Assembly: GCF_000002235.5 (NCBI RefSeq)
Contig: NW_022145596.1
Coordinates: forward strand, 29,839,367 to 29,903,366
DNA length: 64,000 bases
Direction of reading: 5' to 3'
DNA from: Strongylocentrotus purpuratus
Taxonomy: Eukaryota > Echinodermata > Echinoidea > Camarodonta > Strongylocentrotidae
Under the pieces are notes generated by a model, which was not told the DNA's origin, ran no database searches, and was given only the letters and a program-made list of their open reading frames with translations. Positions within the stretch are counted from its first letter, which is position 1. Each line of letters opens with the position of its first letter. A program made the position numbers and the translations under genes. Shown here in pieces: positions 31,501 through 44,865 of the stretch.

Positions 31501-33237
31501 GGGATGATGGAGGTAAGGAGACAGACAGACACCGAGATGGATGCGATTTGACTGGTCGATACTTCATCAGTAACTGTCAATTTGAAATAACTGGTGTGTG
31601 AAATACATATTCATGTTACTCATCGACACTTCCTTGAAATATAGGAACAATTATATTTATGTTGCATTGCATGTGTGCAGTTTGAAATGATTCCATGCAG
31701 ATTTTGGAGGAGAGGTATAACAAGGATCGCAAAAGTCACTAGAGCTTTTACATTACCTGACATTACTCAAGCCCAACCCTCATCATTCAAACTGATCGCA
31801 AAGTAAAACAAAGCAAAGTAAAACACGTGGAAGAACATTCTAGAACAAAACTGGATGAGAATGACTGTAAAGAAGCAGACAGATGAAAATGTTTGCCTTA
31901 TTTTGTAACATGTCCCTATCGGTAATGATATGATAGAATTATAAGAGACAATAAAAGATCAAGAAAAAACACAATCGCCCATTTGCCCCCTTGAATGAAC
32001 GCGAGAATTTTGTTTTTCTTCACCAATTTAAAATCGTGATAAATGGAATCTTTGACGGCAATTATATTAAAGATAAAGTGAGAAGGAAATCGAAATCTTA
32101 TCGCGCCAAGACCGTCATTTCTAACCGTCCCTTCTCTCGGCCCTTCTCCCTTTCTCTCTCCATCTCTTCCTCTCTTTTGTGCAATAGAATTTCGACATTG
32201 AAGCCTATGTGCAATAGTTTGGCCAGGAGGGATTAGTCCTACCTGCGTGGTCGCTGGCATGTGGGTATCTCATCAAGTCAGCTCTCAAATAACGTAAGAA
32301 AAAGGGGATCAACCCATCGGGGACCAACGGGTACCGCTCAAGCACCGTTGGCTATATAGAGGGCGCAAGTAGATACAAGTAGTGCTGTCCCGCTAAAATG
32401 TCTCATATAAAGACAAATATCAATTGAGCAGTGCGACATTTCGTTACCCCTTCATAATGGTCATATTATTTATGTTTTTAAACAGATTCTTTTTAAAGAA
32501 TTCTTTCTGATGATATTTAGATGGATTTAATTCATGGTCATAGATAATTTGTAATGAATACTTTGGTTACAAGTATGCCATAGACGAGAAACATTTTAAA
32601 AAGTTTTGCACAAAACGCAATACATTATATTCACCTTTTATTCAAAGTTGAGGTATTTGTGATTGAAATTACTAAAATATAGAAAATAATGATAATTTTT
32701 TTGTTAATTTTTATAATAATTTTCAAATATTACTTTATATGGAATGAGCAGAGTATGAGGTGAAAGGCATTTTTTGTATTTTACGATGGTGGTGTTACTT
32801 TAAAACTGTCAGAAATGGCGCTTGACTCGTTTGTGATAAAACTTTTCATTTTTGTGACTGCTAATTTAGTTTTCATTAACAACATTATGTTTCAAGGATA
32901 CTTTCCCGAAATAAACGCGTTTAGAATTACGAGTCACGCTGCTGAACATCAATACCTACTTGAGGGTTAAAAATCCTGGTAATTGATACTCTCGTATATT
33001 TCCCTATTCTCTTGCTCTGTGTTAATCTGAAAGAAGAAACCAACCAGGTAACCAGTGAAAGGCTGTCGCGGAAAATGATATTTACTAAATTCATAATAGT
33101 AAAATCACATTTGTCCTGGTAGTGACATTGATGCATCTACTCATCACCTTTGCCATTACTTTATGGCAAAAAAGAGCTACAAAGGTGAACTTCTACTTCA
33201 AATAGTGCTTTACCATGTTTTTGCGTAGCACGAGAAA
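31501..33237. other. Non-genic DNA
   Basis: No gene, RNA or recognisable element is supported. Confidence 0.35.
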
Positions 33238-33313
33238 ACTCGGGCTTCGTATTATGAGTACTGAGAGAAGAATGGCCAGCCCGCGTTTACTCGGGCTTCG
33301 TAAACAGCGGGTA
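33238..33313. repeat. Small hairpin with CTCGGGCTTCG loop, and a half copy
   Basis: CCCGCGTTTACTCGGGCTTC is followed by GTAAACAGCGGG (about 33281-33312), giving a stem of about 11 pairs. The loop string ACTCGGGCTTCGTA is also present 50 bases upstream (about 33238-33251) without its partner arm. The loop resembles the cores of the long hairpins at 603 and 16524. Confidence 0.6.
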
Positions 33314-36300
33314 ATCAATTCTATTCAAATTGTCCTACTTGCAACAAAAAGAAGTGAAACATTCAATTTTACTTTCATTATCTTGACATAATTATAAAAA
33401 ATAATACATTTTGATTAGCCGTCAGAAATTTTGAATTGGTTTGTCACCACCACCACCACCCACCCTCCCCCCAACAAAAATAGAAGTGCTATTAGTGTAT
33501 TTGTTAGGGGCATATGTCCTGTATAATTTGTATTCATAAGAATAGTTTTCTTTTTTCCCCTTTTTGTTCACATTTGTTTACTGTTAATCACTTGGGAAAC
33601 CATCACTCCACCCATGATAACAATCAAGACTGCAATGATGAAATGATCAAAAGACAGCCTTCCATATTTAATATATTAACAGGGTTGACTCTCGAACCTT
33701 CCATAAAATACTTGAAGTAGCAACAATGTAATAGTCTACAAATCGTTTAATACAGAAGTAAATATAGTTAAATCACTTTAAGATGTATAACTGACATTAA
33801 CAGATCATTTATTTAATATATCATTGATAGAGACTTATAGATCCATATCGCTCAAATTTCAAGGAAATTCTTTCACCTCAATCCTCAGTTTCATCCTATA
33901 AGATGGTAGCTGAAATTGTAAACATCACTGTTTCTTCATATAGGATTAGTTATCTTTAATTATTTGGAAGTTGACAGGATGATAAGGTTGTTTAGCATTA
34001 TTGAATGTGATATTCTACAAAAAAATAATATAAATAATAAATAAACATCATGTAAATATTACATTTTAAGCCTATTTTCTACTATCATCTTTAAAGATAT
34101 TATGTCCCATTTGCAGCCATTATCAAATTCTGTAGAACTTTGCAGGAATTATGAATATGTCACGTACGTATGTCCTATCCGTGAAATTGAAACGTTGGCA
34201 GTGTCCTAATATTCAAATTATGCAAGGAAACCCGTTTACTTTCTGGACTTCACTGTCAGACACTATTGAGTGAGTGACGGACTTCTTGTTTTCTTTCTTT
34301 GGTAATAACAAATAATATACAGAAAATGAGCTGAAAAGGGTATGTCTACATCAATGACCCGCTTCTTGTAATGGCCGAAATTTAACTGATTGAATATAGG
34401 TGCAGCACAAAACGTACGACCATTCGGTACAAGGGTCTGAAAATATGACTATTACTATATGGATTGCATTCTTCTGAGTCGATTCGACACATAATGGTCG
34501 TTATTTTCCCACTTAAAGACATTTTCAAGCCCTTTCGTTTTGAGGGAAGTTCTAAATTGGTATTATTTTTCAAACGCCGTTGGAATTTAACCTTTTCATT
34601 TGTTATGCAAATGAGACATAGTACTTTTAGGTATAGTCCCATGTAGAATTGTTCTGCATTCACTACTGAATTTGTAGGCTAGTTTCCAGGAAGAAAGGGC
34701 TGTATTGGACTAGTGGTAACCCAACAAAGTCTGTTGAATGGAAAAATGAAAACAGATATGCAGCAGATCACTTATAAAAAGACTGTCACTCCTGTATCAC
34801 TTTGTTATCCGGCCCTTTCTCTTATGAAATCTGTAAATGACAGATTTTATCACTACATTATTTGTCTGAAGATGTTACAATATTCTGCCCATTAAAATTC
34901 TTCTTGCAATTTTGTTCCATGAAAAAATCATACGGCAGCAAATTTCTCAGGGATTCGGGGAAGTAATTTCTACCTTAGGATATGATCCAGAAACGCTAAG
35001 ACGCTGAAGAAAACCTTGCATATGAGGAAAGCATCATAACGACTCAGACATAATTATTGCAGACATAATTGCTCTGACGTACATATAATTGCCCTCTTCA
35101 CCGTTTTCACTATTATTTTCCTAACATGGCCTCCCTTTTCATCTTTAATCAGGCTTTTACCCATTTTTCCCGGACTTTTTAAGATATTTTCTAGCATCCC
35201 CCCCCCCCAAAGGGTTTTAAAAATAATAATAGGAAAGGCTATATCGACTTGCAAACGAGCGGCAGTACAAGTATAGTTGTAAAATATTACCTAAAAGAAT
35301 CACTACAAATTAATTTTCATTCCATTGCCATCATATACATTTCAATCTTGCTTCTTCATGTATTTTCAGAAGTTGACAGTCTTTCTTTCTTCAAAAGTAT
35401 TTTAAAAAATGATGCCAGTTTATTGGTGATCCTACGCCCCAGCGACGATTTTACAAAGAGGTTTATTTCAGCATAAGAAATAATATGGTTAGGGTTGGGT
35501 TGCGATTTTTTGTTTGTGTTTAGTGTAAGATTTTAGATAAGGTGCAGACGTGAGGTGGAGAGTCTGGTTAGTGTTAGTATTTTCCGTGGATCAATTTATT
35601 GCTGAAGCATCAAGCATGTGTCCTAGAACCAATTATGTTTGACAGCCAAAAAGGAAAGCCAGCGGGATGTAAAACGCCATTTTAAAATACCAATACCACG
35701 ACGTCTCCGTAACATCATATGATATTTATGTACACATAATGTCACACATCTGTGACACAAGAGATTCAAAACTATTGACTAGAATTGTTTGAAACATTCA
35801 TTATTTCGGCATCTCCTACTTAGAAAGTCATTATAAACTCACTATGAAAATCAATAGGAAATAATATGCTTTTCCTTGTTCAGCAATATTAAATTTGATG
35901 GTAGCAGCCTAAATCATGTATATGGCACTGAAATCCATTATAGGCTATCCTTTTATGCATGGAGGTTTGAACTGAATTAATTACAAATTACCACGAGAAA
36001 GGAGAGTCCATGATCTGTATTATTGATTCCTCTCAGTATCATTCAATCATAATTGATCATTGTTAGAATTGTCAGCGACCTCATAACCCCAATACAAAAT
36101 TGAATTCAATTGTCGAGATGCCGTAATTGGATTAATGTTACATATTGCCAAAGCCTTCTCATTTTAGACATGGACACGATTCGCATGACTGTCAGATTTT
36201 CACGCATACCACTTCGTAGCCTGACTCTAACAGTGGATTTGGGAGGGGCGCAACCGGCCCATTACCCCTCCCTATAAAATATTATTTGGCATTTAGTACT

Positions 36301-37369
36301 CAACTGAAATTGCTTTTAATTGTGTAATTTCGAAGTAGCCCCTTGCTTGACTCCTGGACTCCTGCTCTTGGGCAGAGGAGTAACTATGGGGGAGGGGTGG
36401 AGGACACGCCCCAAATCGAATGACTTTAACACAATTGAGAGCGGGGGGGGGGGGGGCGATTAAGGAAAAGGAAGAAGAACGTGAGATAATAATTTAAAAG
36501 GTGATAGTTTGCTCGAATATGATATTAAGTATTAAACCTGTAAACAGAAACTGACTCTTAATGTTTATTATTCGGAAATATCTTTGTTAAAGGGACTATA
36601 ATCTCGTTACTGATAATCAGTACCGATTATTGCGGGAGAAAAAAAATAAGATTCTTTTTCTTCTTTAAGTTTTTAATCTTAATTTGGATCAGGAAATTAG
36701 GCATAAGGATTGAAAGAGCATCTCCAACATCATCATATGGTACTTTGAGATCTAATAAGAACAACAAAATCAAAACAAATTACCTCTCACATCTGTTTAA
36801 AAGCGTTTAGATTTCCTTGTTGCTCTATTCATAATCGTATTAATTATACTGTTTAATGGAAATAGATACTCTAAATTACCTCGTAAAAGACCACTCCGTG
36901 ACAAATTTGGAGTCGTTTATTGAGTGAATTTATTTTTTTCCTTCGACAAACTTGAGTTGAGAAATGGTGGTATAGTTTCAAGCTCCTTGCTTATAATCAT
37001 ACGCTTTTAATACTGATAGTTAAATCAATAATGATAGTGGTGGTTATGCTGATAATAATAATCATAACTTCTGGGTTGATGAAGTAACTGCAACAAAACA
37101 ATGATTCTTGATAGCATCGTATCAATTCGATAGTCAAGTATGGGCATACAGAATAATATTGGACTATGATGGCTATTAAGCAAGCAGTTATGTCGATATG
37201 ACATTTCGATTAGCCTTTAGATAAATAGCTGGGAAAAAAGCGTAGGGTATTGTGTTAATAGCAGGTGTTTCAAGGTTGAAATCACACCTAATGAATACAA
37301 ATTTATCTCACAGCGTATGGCATATTCCAAATCAATATGTACGAAAATGAGTCAAGCTGTATACATGCT
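33314..37369. other. Large non-genic AT-rich region
   Basis: No coding region is supported over 4 kb. Simple features only: a CCA tract near 33448-33470, a C9 run near 35200, a G14 run near 36445 and loose ATA/ATG repeats near 37020-37070. Confidence 0.4.
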
Positions 37370-37837
37370 CAAGCTCTGTTTGGGGGGTGGGGGGGGGGGG
37401 GCGTCATATAATATTCGACCATTGCATGATATAATGCATGCTGCAACCACATTACCAGGTCCCCCGGAGAGGACCTAAAGCCGTCGGCCGTCTGGTTGCT
37501 TACTTACAAGCATTTATGCTTTCTTAACAGTCAGGTAAAATAACCACCACTTCCACCACCACCACCACCACCACCACCACCACCAACACCACCACCAACA
37601 CCTCAAGCTCTGTTTGGGGGGTGGGGGGGGGGCGTCATATAATATTCGACCATTGCATGATATAATGCATGCTGCAACCACATTACCAGGTCCCCCGGAG
37701 AGGACCTAAAGCCGTCGGCCGTCTGGTTGCTTACTTACAAGCATTTATGCTTTCTTAACAGTCAGGTAAAATAACCACCACTTCCACCACCACCACCACC
37801 ACCACCACCACCACCAACACCACCACCAACACCACCA
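37370..37837. repeat. Tandem duplication, unit 234 bp
   Basis: The block starting CAAGCTCTGTTTGGGGGGTG at 37370 is repeated from 37604, a step of 234. Each unit has a G run, GGTCCCCCGGAGAGGACC (itself an inverted repeat), AAAGCCGTCGGCCGTCTGG and a 3' CCA microsatellite. The two copies are nearly identical, so the duplication is recent. The unit looks like a retroposed element with a CCA tail, but no promoter boxes are clear. Confidence 0.9.
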
Positions 37838-37902
37838 CCACCACCACCACCACCACCACCACCACCACCACCACCACCACCACCACCACCACCACCACCA
37901 CC
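37777..37902. repeat. (CCA)n microsatellite
   Basis: A CCA/CAC triplet tract with a few CAA interruptions. A shorter version at 37546-37600 belongs to the first duplication unit. Confidence 0.97.
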
Positions 37903-38329
37903 TTGATAAGTATTTATGTCGATAGTTTCAAATAACAGACAAATGTGGTCGCATGAAGTTCTTATCCAGATTATTCACTCACTCAAGACACAATAGGGTC
38001 TCTCCGATCACTACTCATATAAATAGTTGACAAGATATTAATCAGTGCAGTAATAACAGGTAGCTGTCAGCTGTAAAATCTCACACATCCCCGGTGATAT
38101 CTATTTCATTGTCAAATTATCGTATATGATTTTGTGATGTAGTGTGCATTGAAGAAGAAAAAGAAATGGAGATACGAGTGAAAGATAGAAGACATGCGGG
38201 GAAAAAGATAAAGAGCGAATGTACTTGTGTTCATATCACTTTAAAATGCATCATTTTCTCGAAAAGGGCAAGAAGTATATTCCCTCCCGGCTTGGTCAAT
38301 CTGTCCCCTTATATCTTGACGATCTAATA
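37903..38329. other. Non-genic DNA
   Basis: Nothing recognisable in this stretch. Confidence 0.35.
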
Positions 38330-39121
38330 CAGCGTTTTTCCACCAGGGTGCAATTGAAACATGGGGTGCCGCAGCGACATCTCTAAGCTGTGGGCAAGCG
38401 TGCCACGAGAGAAATATGCTTAAATGAGAAAATTGAAGGAATAAAGTCGATTACATGAAAACCGAAAATAAGAAATGTCTAGAGTTTGTAATTTCAATAG
38501 GAAATAGTATTTATGTTTAAGATGATAAAGTCTTTCTCCCTAGCTCGCTTCATTCAATCGCAACATTTAGAAACGGGATGATTTTAGGCAGCTAAGTGCC
38601 TGTATACCTCCATATGTGGGCAACGAGGTGCCCCAATAAACTTCTATTTGATAAGCGAGGTACCCAAATATATCTTACATTTTTTCTACAAAAATCCCAT
38701 TTTCCACGCTCATTCGCTTCACTTGCTTGCAATGTTAAACAACAGAAAAATTCAGGGCAACGAGACGACCGTATATCCTCCTATTCATGTATCGAAATGC
38801 CCCATAATATCTGTGTTTTTTTGCATTTATGTGTATTTCTCGGTGGGTGCCCGCATACATTATTGTATGTCTTATCTAATGTGTTGATATTTTGTTTTAC
38901 CATATTAAAATTTGTCCTTTCTTTTATTAACTCGCTTCGCTCGCTTTTTTAAAAATTACAATCAGATATGCTCGTATGTGTGTGTGTATGGCAAATACGG
39001 AATGCCAGATTGATGCAAAATGATTTTTTTTTCTGTGATCAATTTCAAATTAGGGTGACGTAAAGATTTTTATTTCTTAAAGGGTGCCGTGACTGGAAAA
39101 TAAAATGGTAGAAAAACACTG
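38330..39121. mobile_element. hAT-like non-autonomous element
   Basis: The left end is CAGCGTTTTTCCACCAGGGTG and the right end is the complement of CAGTGTTTTTCTACCA. Internally both sides read GGGTGCCG(C/T). CAGNGTTTTTC-ACC plus GGTGCCG matches hAT (Charlie-like) termini. The flanks ATCTAATA (38322-38329) and ATCTATAA (39122-39129) are a plausible decayed 8-bp target duplication. It is 792 bp long with no transposase frame. Confidence 0.75.
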
Positions 39122-39251
39122 ATCTATAAACTTAAGACTGATGCCCCCCCCCCCCCCCCATGACTGAGCCCACGCTACGCCATTGCTTTCGGGAAAAGTG
39201 CGTTGAGTCGGAAATCAAGGTGTGTCTCCCATCGTACCGTCTCTATAATTT
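39122..39251. other. Spacer with C17-type run
   Basis: It contains a run of about 17 C residues near 39143-39159 and nothing else. Confidence 0.5.
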
Positions 39252-39318
39252 GTGTGTGTGTGTGTGCGTGTGTGTGTGTGTGTGTGCGTGTGCGAGAGAG
39301 AGAGAGAGAGGGGGGGGG
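39252..39318. repeat. (TG)n, (GA)n and poly-G compound microsatellite
   Basis: A TG run with two TGCG steps, then GA, then G9. Confidence 0.95.
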
Positions 39319-39496
39319 GTGAAAATAGAGTTATATATATTAATCATGACAAAACATATTGTCATCGAGAATAAATTTCCTTTCCCTAACTATTTGCCCT
39401 TCCTAATTGGCTGCACGACATCTCGGCGAGGGCATTCCCTAGAATGACTAATTATCTTAAAAGGAAGCTCTCTTTTTAGGGAGAGGGGGATGTGCA

Positions 39497-39625
39497 TGCA
39501 CACACACACACACGCACACACAAACACACGCAACACACACAACGCACGCACCCTCACACCCACACGAATACCCCTAACACACACACACTCACACACCGTC
39601 TCTCTCTCTCTCTCTCTCTTTCCCT
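39497..39625. repeat. (CA)n and (TC)n compound microsatellite
   Basis: An interrupted CA tract to about 39597, then a TC run to about 39621. Confidence 0.95.
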
Positions 39626-39683
39626 CTATTTATCTCTCTTTTTCTTCCTCTCCCTTTTGTTTTCTCTCTCCCGCCCTCCCCCA

Positions 39684-39775
39684 ATAATACTACTACTATA
39701 CTACTAATAATACATTACATTTTATAAAGCGCTTAATACAATGTTTCTAAGCGCAAGAGAAAGAAGTAAGGAAAA
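39684..39775 (-). repeat. SINE-like 3' end next to an ACT/ATA microsatellite
   Basis: A triplet tract is followed by TTTATAAAGCGCTTAATACA and TTTCTAAGCGC. Nearly the same arrangement occurs at 48830-48945 and a related one at 58838-58980. Three independent junctions between an AAT-type tract and a TATA-GCGC box suggest one retroposon family read on the minus strand. Confidence 0.5.
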
Positions 39776-40795
39776 GGACGGAAAAGTGAGAAATACTAAA
39801 GAAACATGTTAAAAATATTGAATTACAAGTAAACGGCAAAGAAGAATATGACATTACACAAAATAAGGACTACATCAAAATTGATCTAAATTATAGATAA
39901 ACCAGATATGGACTCAGAATTATAAGAAACCATGTGAAATATTCAAATACAACTTTAATAAATACAATCCCGTCACCCTCTCCGATTACATCATCATCGA
40001 CATCATCATTACGTGCCAGGTCTGTTACAGACTTCGGTGTTCATGGCCCTTCATTTCTGAAGCAGCTGGTATTGGTTAATTTAATTTTGTTCTTGCTTTG
40101 CAGATATATGCGAGGCATTGTCTTCCCTCCTGCTTCTCTTTTCAGCAATCTTCCGGTGAATATTTTTGTTTCTATCTACTAGATAAATTATGTATATGTG
40201 ACAGATTGCATTTGCCTTTTTCATATCGTGTTGATGAATGATGGTTTTACCCTTGACTTCCTTAACACTTCTTCATTTGTTATCTTTTCTGTCCATGATA
40301 ATTTATTCATAATCTCTCTGAAGAACCGCGTCTCGTCTCTGTAGCCTTTAATTTTCTTTTATGCACTTTGCTTATTGTCCAACACTCAAACCCTTAAAGA
40401 AGAACTGACCCGATATATGCCTTTAAGACACGGATTTGGGTTTTCACAGTAATGTTCATATATCTCATTACGGATATTTTCTTCTTATTAAGTGTATCCT
40501 TTGCCATTCCATTGCTTTTCTTTATCTCATGAATACTTTTCCCATCTGATGCTATGGTGCAAAAAATGTTTGCTACAATGTTTGCCATTTATTTGCGAGA
40601 TTGCATAGGGTTGTCAAAGACTTTTACAAATATTATCATACATACTATTCTTCTTGTTGTCTTTTGGGATTCTGCTGCTAATCTGCATGGCGAAGTTTGG
40701 TTATATTCTTACCTCCAACCCTAAAACCAATGTGATCCTTGATCGCTATTATGATCGTTGTACTGTGACTGTCCTTACTGCATAATCAAGTCCCT
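39776..40795. other. Non-genic DNA, possibly LINE-related
   Basis: No intact frame. Parts of 40200-40600 on the minus strand read like degraded LINE C-terminal sequence (IASDGKSIHEIK...), but the similarity is too weak to assign. Confidence 0.3.
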
Positions 40796-40799
40796 AGCT

Positions 40800-41600
40800 C
40801 TTTGGAAATTGCAAAAAGTCTTTTTAATTTGTTTTTTATGGACAAATTAAATGTTGACAATTATCGACTGATTTCTTTAATGTCTTCCTTTTCCAAGATC
40901 TTGGAGAAAATTAAATATATTCGAACAGTTGTTTTCCTTAAAAATCACAATGTTTTCTTGAACTTTCAGAAAAAAAACATAGCACCATTCATGCTTTTCC
41001 ATCGTTGGCTGAGAAAGTAGGTCACTCTATTGATAAATCCTTTCAATATATGGTTGGTATATAATTATGTTCCTCGACATCTCTATAAGGGCCTTTGACA
41101 TAAATAATCATGATATATTACTTTATAAGCTTTCCCGTGGTAGTAAGTAGGACAGCCATAGAGTGGTTCAGGAAATACCTTTCTAATGGAAATCAATATG
41201 TCTTTCTGAATGATTGTTCATCAGATTTTTAGTAATATTAACTGTGGCGTTCTCCAAGGAGGTCTGCTAGGTGTGTGATTTCTATAAGTACTTTATCGTT
41301 TATACTCTTTGCTGACGACACAAATCTGTTCACTCCCACAAAAATCCATACACTCTAGAACTATCTAAAATTCTATAATGGATTAAAGCATACAAACTTT
41401 CACTTAATCTTCAAAAATAAAATACATGTTATTTAGTAAATCTATGAATTCATTGCCGATCGAAATTCAAGACTCCTCATTGCATGGAAAACGTCTCTTA
41501 CATTAAATATTTGGGCCTTTTCGTTGACAGTAAACTTTCATGCAAGTGTCATGCCGTGAGTATGATGAGAGGGCTATATTCTCAATGTTTATAATCAGGA
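40800..41600 (+). mobile_element. Heavily degraded LINE reverse-transcriptase remnant
   Basis: Broken plus-strand frames carry RT landmarks in the correct order. NYRLISLMSSFSKILEK (about 40859-40910) corresponds to NYRPISLLPxFSKILEK. Then come DISKAF-like and HDILLYKLSRG-like segments (about 41070-41135), a LFADDTNLF-like segment (about 41303-41330) and KYLGLFVDSKLS (about 41500-41540). Many stops separate them. It is an old CR1/jockey-type copy. Confidence 0.7.
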
Positions 41601-42503
41601 ATTGTTACGCCCCTGCTGAGGTGTCATTAGAAAACGTGAAACAGGTGATTTCGGTAGTTTTGATCGCACTTGAATATGAATATTTCGAAACTATAGAAAC
41701 CTGAATTCTCTTAACTACGGAAATCTATTCTCTGAAAATGTGTTTTATGTATACTATAGTGGTCTGGAACGAAGATCTTGGCTGCGCATCTGTCTCACGC
41801 TAACTTAATCCCAAATCATTATATTAAATGTGAGTTACAACAGCATTCATAGTGCCACAATTTGATATGTTAGACAAGCAATGCCTTGGATTTCAGAGGA
41901 ATGTATTTCAAATGTATAACAGTATTTCAGAGATTTCAAATCAACCAACTTTCCACGAGGATCACTGACGCGTCGGCCTAAATTTAATTAAATTTTTTCG
42001 CCATTATTCATAAGCGATATATTTTTGTATTAATCCCACAGCTCCTGAGGACTAACTGTTTGCCTCACCAGAAATGAAGAAAATAAATACTTTCCAAGAA
42101 TATGGAAGGAAGGATTAATTAGCGCAGAGGAACACCAACCACTCTACAACATTGCTAGACATCTGATGTTTATAGAGAATATAAATTAATGGAAATACTG
42201 ATAGATTATTTAATTGAGTAAAGGCGGAAATAACAAACTGTGGTTTGGTTATCGTAATTAGACACGGTTTATATTATTATAATTTGATAAATCATTGATT
42301 ATCATTTAAACTACTGACATAAAACTCTCCTATTGCAGTCTTCTACACAAAAATCGGTAATCATGATTTTGTTCCGGTTTTGATACAATATTGATTGCGT
42401 TTGCACTATATTTTCGTTATATGCATGGGCGATTCGTCATTATGCAGCAGCGCTGAACAAATGAAAATTATCGTACGAGAGAATTGCCATTTTCCCGGGC
42501 ATA
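41601..42503. other. Non-genic DNA
   Basis: Possible continuation of the LINE remnant for a few hundred bases. Nothing definite. Confidence 0.3.
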
Positions 42504-42860
42504 TTAAGGGGAGTCTAAATAATGCATGGACGCACACATTTTAGCATCCTTTTCCCTCTTCCGTAATTCAATTGTCATCCGACCGATGTTTAAAAATCCA
42601 TCTCCAATTAAAACAGATAGAGTATCGGTACCGATTAGCTCTCTACAAGACCAATCCTCCCCCGGCCAATTTGTTCTGCCACTTACGTTGACAGTTCTCT
42701 GCGTAACGCTGTTTTGATACTCAAACGAAATTAAGGCAACCAAGACGTGACCACCAAAACAGTGTAGAGTGGCGGTATTGTTAATGTTATTGTTAATGTT
42801 ATCGATTAGTGTTGAGAAGCCGAGCAAATTAAGAGCTGCGTTGTTTAGCGGATTCTCCAA
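42504..42860 (-). CDS. Possible short protein or exon, 118 residues
   Basis: I do not recognise it. The frame has balanced composition and one denser stretch (residues about 60-105: CRELIGTDTLSVLIGDG..., then MTIELRKREKD) that looks more protein-like than the surroundings. An Asn-rich segment near residues 20-28 comes from a local AAC/ATT repeat. No signal peptide or known motif. A chance open frame is the main alternative. Confidence 0.2.
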   Translation of the reverse strand: MENPLNNAALNLLGFSTLIDNINNNINNTATLHCFGGHVLVALISFEYQNSVTQRTVNVSGRTNWPGEDWSCRELIGTDTLSVLIGDGFLNIGRMTIELRKREKDAKMCASMHYLDSP

Positions 42861-44865
42861 ATCAATTACTTAGGGTACTTAAGAACTCGGGCATCACAAA
42901 GAATATAACAAGATTATCTGTTGTTTTCAAACCCAATGGTTAAGATATTGGTGAAATCATACTCATTTTGATTCCCAAATTAGATTAAAGTGCCATATAC
43001 CTCAGTTCATTTATAGGCATGTCGCACAAAAGTCATTCGTCATTAAAATATGTGTAGCAGATGAATATAGTCAACAACCCTCTTTTTAGGCAATCGAATG
43101 AAGACAGAAATAGTGACCAATGTAGAGATTTGTCGGGCAATCTTCGACTGGTTCGTCATTTCGCATATCTTTGGAGAGAGAGAGGGGGTGAACAAAACCG
43201 ACTACTAAGCCTACAGGTAAATGGTCAATGTGGTCTCTGAAGAAAGAGCTTCTATGTCATCATACATGTAATTTGCCCATGGAGATAGCTCTCAATCTGA
43301 TACAGAAACAAATTATTTAGCTGGGGTAATTTAGAATACGTTAATTCTCAATATCTTGCTTCTTTCGACACATTAAGGGGTATTGAGCCCAAATACATGG
43401 CAACATACAATATTTGACGCGTAGTTTGCATGGCCACACCATTGTAAAGTATATGATCAATGCTACAAATAAAAACTTCCGGCTTTCGTCCTCACTTCAA
43501 AGGCATTTCCGACCATCAGTATAACACACGATTTATTACTGAAATGTCATTCCTTGTTCTTACAGGAAAGCAGTCATTAATTATCAGGCAGTATATTTGG
43601 AAAGACAGCTAAAGTGGAGCCATTTCCAAGAGACCCACAATGAAAATTAATGAATAAAAACAAATTATATGGTTAGTCTATAATGTACGCCGTTCATTCT
43701 ATATATTTCTCCATTTGATACAGGCTAAAGATTCTGAATAAGATCAGTCCGCTGTTTGGAAACGTATTATTCGCTGGCCCGGGTGCAGGACTTAATTATG
43801 AAACCATGTAACCTTATTGTCTCAAAGTGGAAAAATAAATCAACAAAAAAAACCCCACATACCCCCCCCCCTAAAAAAAAATGTGGAGCGTTGAATTTAG
43901 CGGATTCCAATTCGTTTCCGACAATCCAAAGCCATAAATCACAATATTGTCTGAATTTAGAGGCAGGAAAATATGAATCTAGAACGGAATGCTCATTGTT
44001 TATTGACCTCCATTAATTTTGGATATAATTTAGGTATTGTAGTTGATTGGATGAAAACATGTTTGTTTCTAGGAATTCGTGCCTTGCTTTCACTTGCAAT
44101 CAATTTTAATTTTTGACTTTTGTCGTTTTGGAGAGGTGACAGTCTCCTGCTCCTGCTGATGAAATGAAGTGATAATCAAGCAATCATCGACGAGATGTTT
44201 CATAGTTATGCGAGATCGGGTCAGGTACGAACGTCACGATTTTAATGATCAGAAGTGATATTGAAATCAGGTCATCCGAGCCCGTTATATTTCGTGCGCT
44301 TTGCTCCTTTAGTTTCCGTTTCTAATGTGTGATTTTTTTACTCTGATGAGTGCTAAAGTACTTTATGATGACAATAATTTACCTCTTCTGAGAACCCTTT
44401 CTCGCTCAAAATATATTTATTTATACAGGCCCTAAATTTGGAACTCTCAACGTAATGATATCAAACCTGGCCTTTCACTCAATTCATTTACGAGGAAAAT
44501 AAATTCGTTTCATTTACAATCCTAAATAAAACAAATTAAATCTTTGCATAGCCCATTCGTGTTTTACTTTTCCTATTTCTTATAGTTTTCTCTCCTGTCG
44601 TGTTTACCTGACTTTTCTTGTATAAGGTAACTGGCCATTATCTCTGCATCAATCGAACAAATCGCTTGTTTATTTCAGATCACACACTCTCTCCTTTCTC
44701 CTCTTTTTCTATGTTCTCATGTGTAGTCCTTTTTAATTTGTTTGAAAAACCTTCGTAACCTTTCCTGTTGCTACCGTGCTCTCATGTTCCTTTTGCTTGT
44801 ATATTGATTTATTATCCGTTTGCGTTCTGACTTATCATTTAATTCTTTGTTGTATAAGTCTTTGT
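42861..44865. other. Non-genic DNA
   Basis: No gene or element is supported. A C11-type run lies near 43863. Confidence 0.35.

Noticed and set aside
30575..31580. Two long minus-strand frames of about 300-330 residues, rich in Ser, Leu, Pro and Phe
   Set aside because: They are translations of the purine-rich minisatellite in two frames. Their length comes from the absence of stops in GA-rich DNA.
36100..37100. Possible gene in the large empty region
   Set aside because: No frame above background length and no motif in either strand.
37546..37902. Pro/His/Thr repeat protein in the CCA tract
   Set aside because: Simple sequence only, with no start context or flanking coding sequence.
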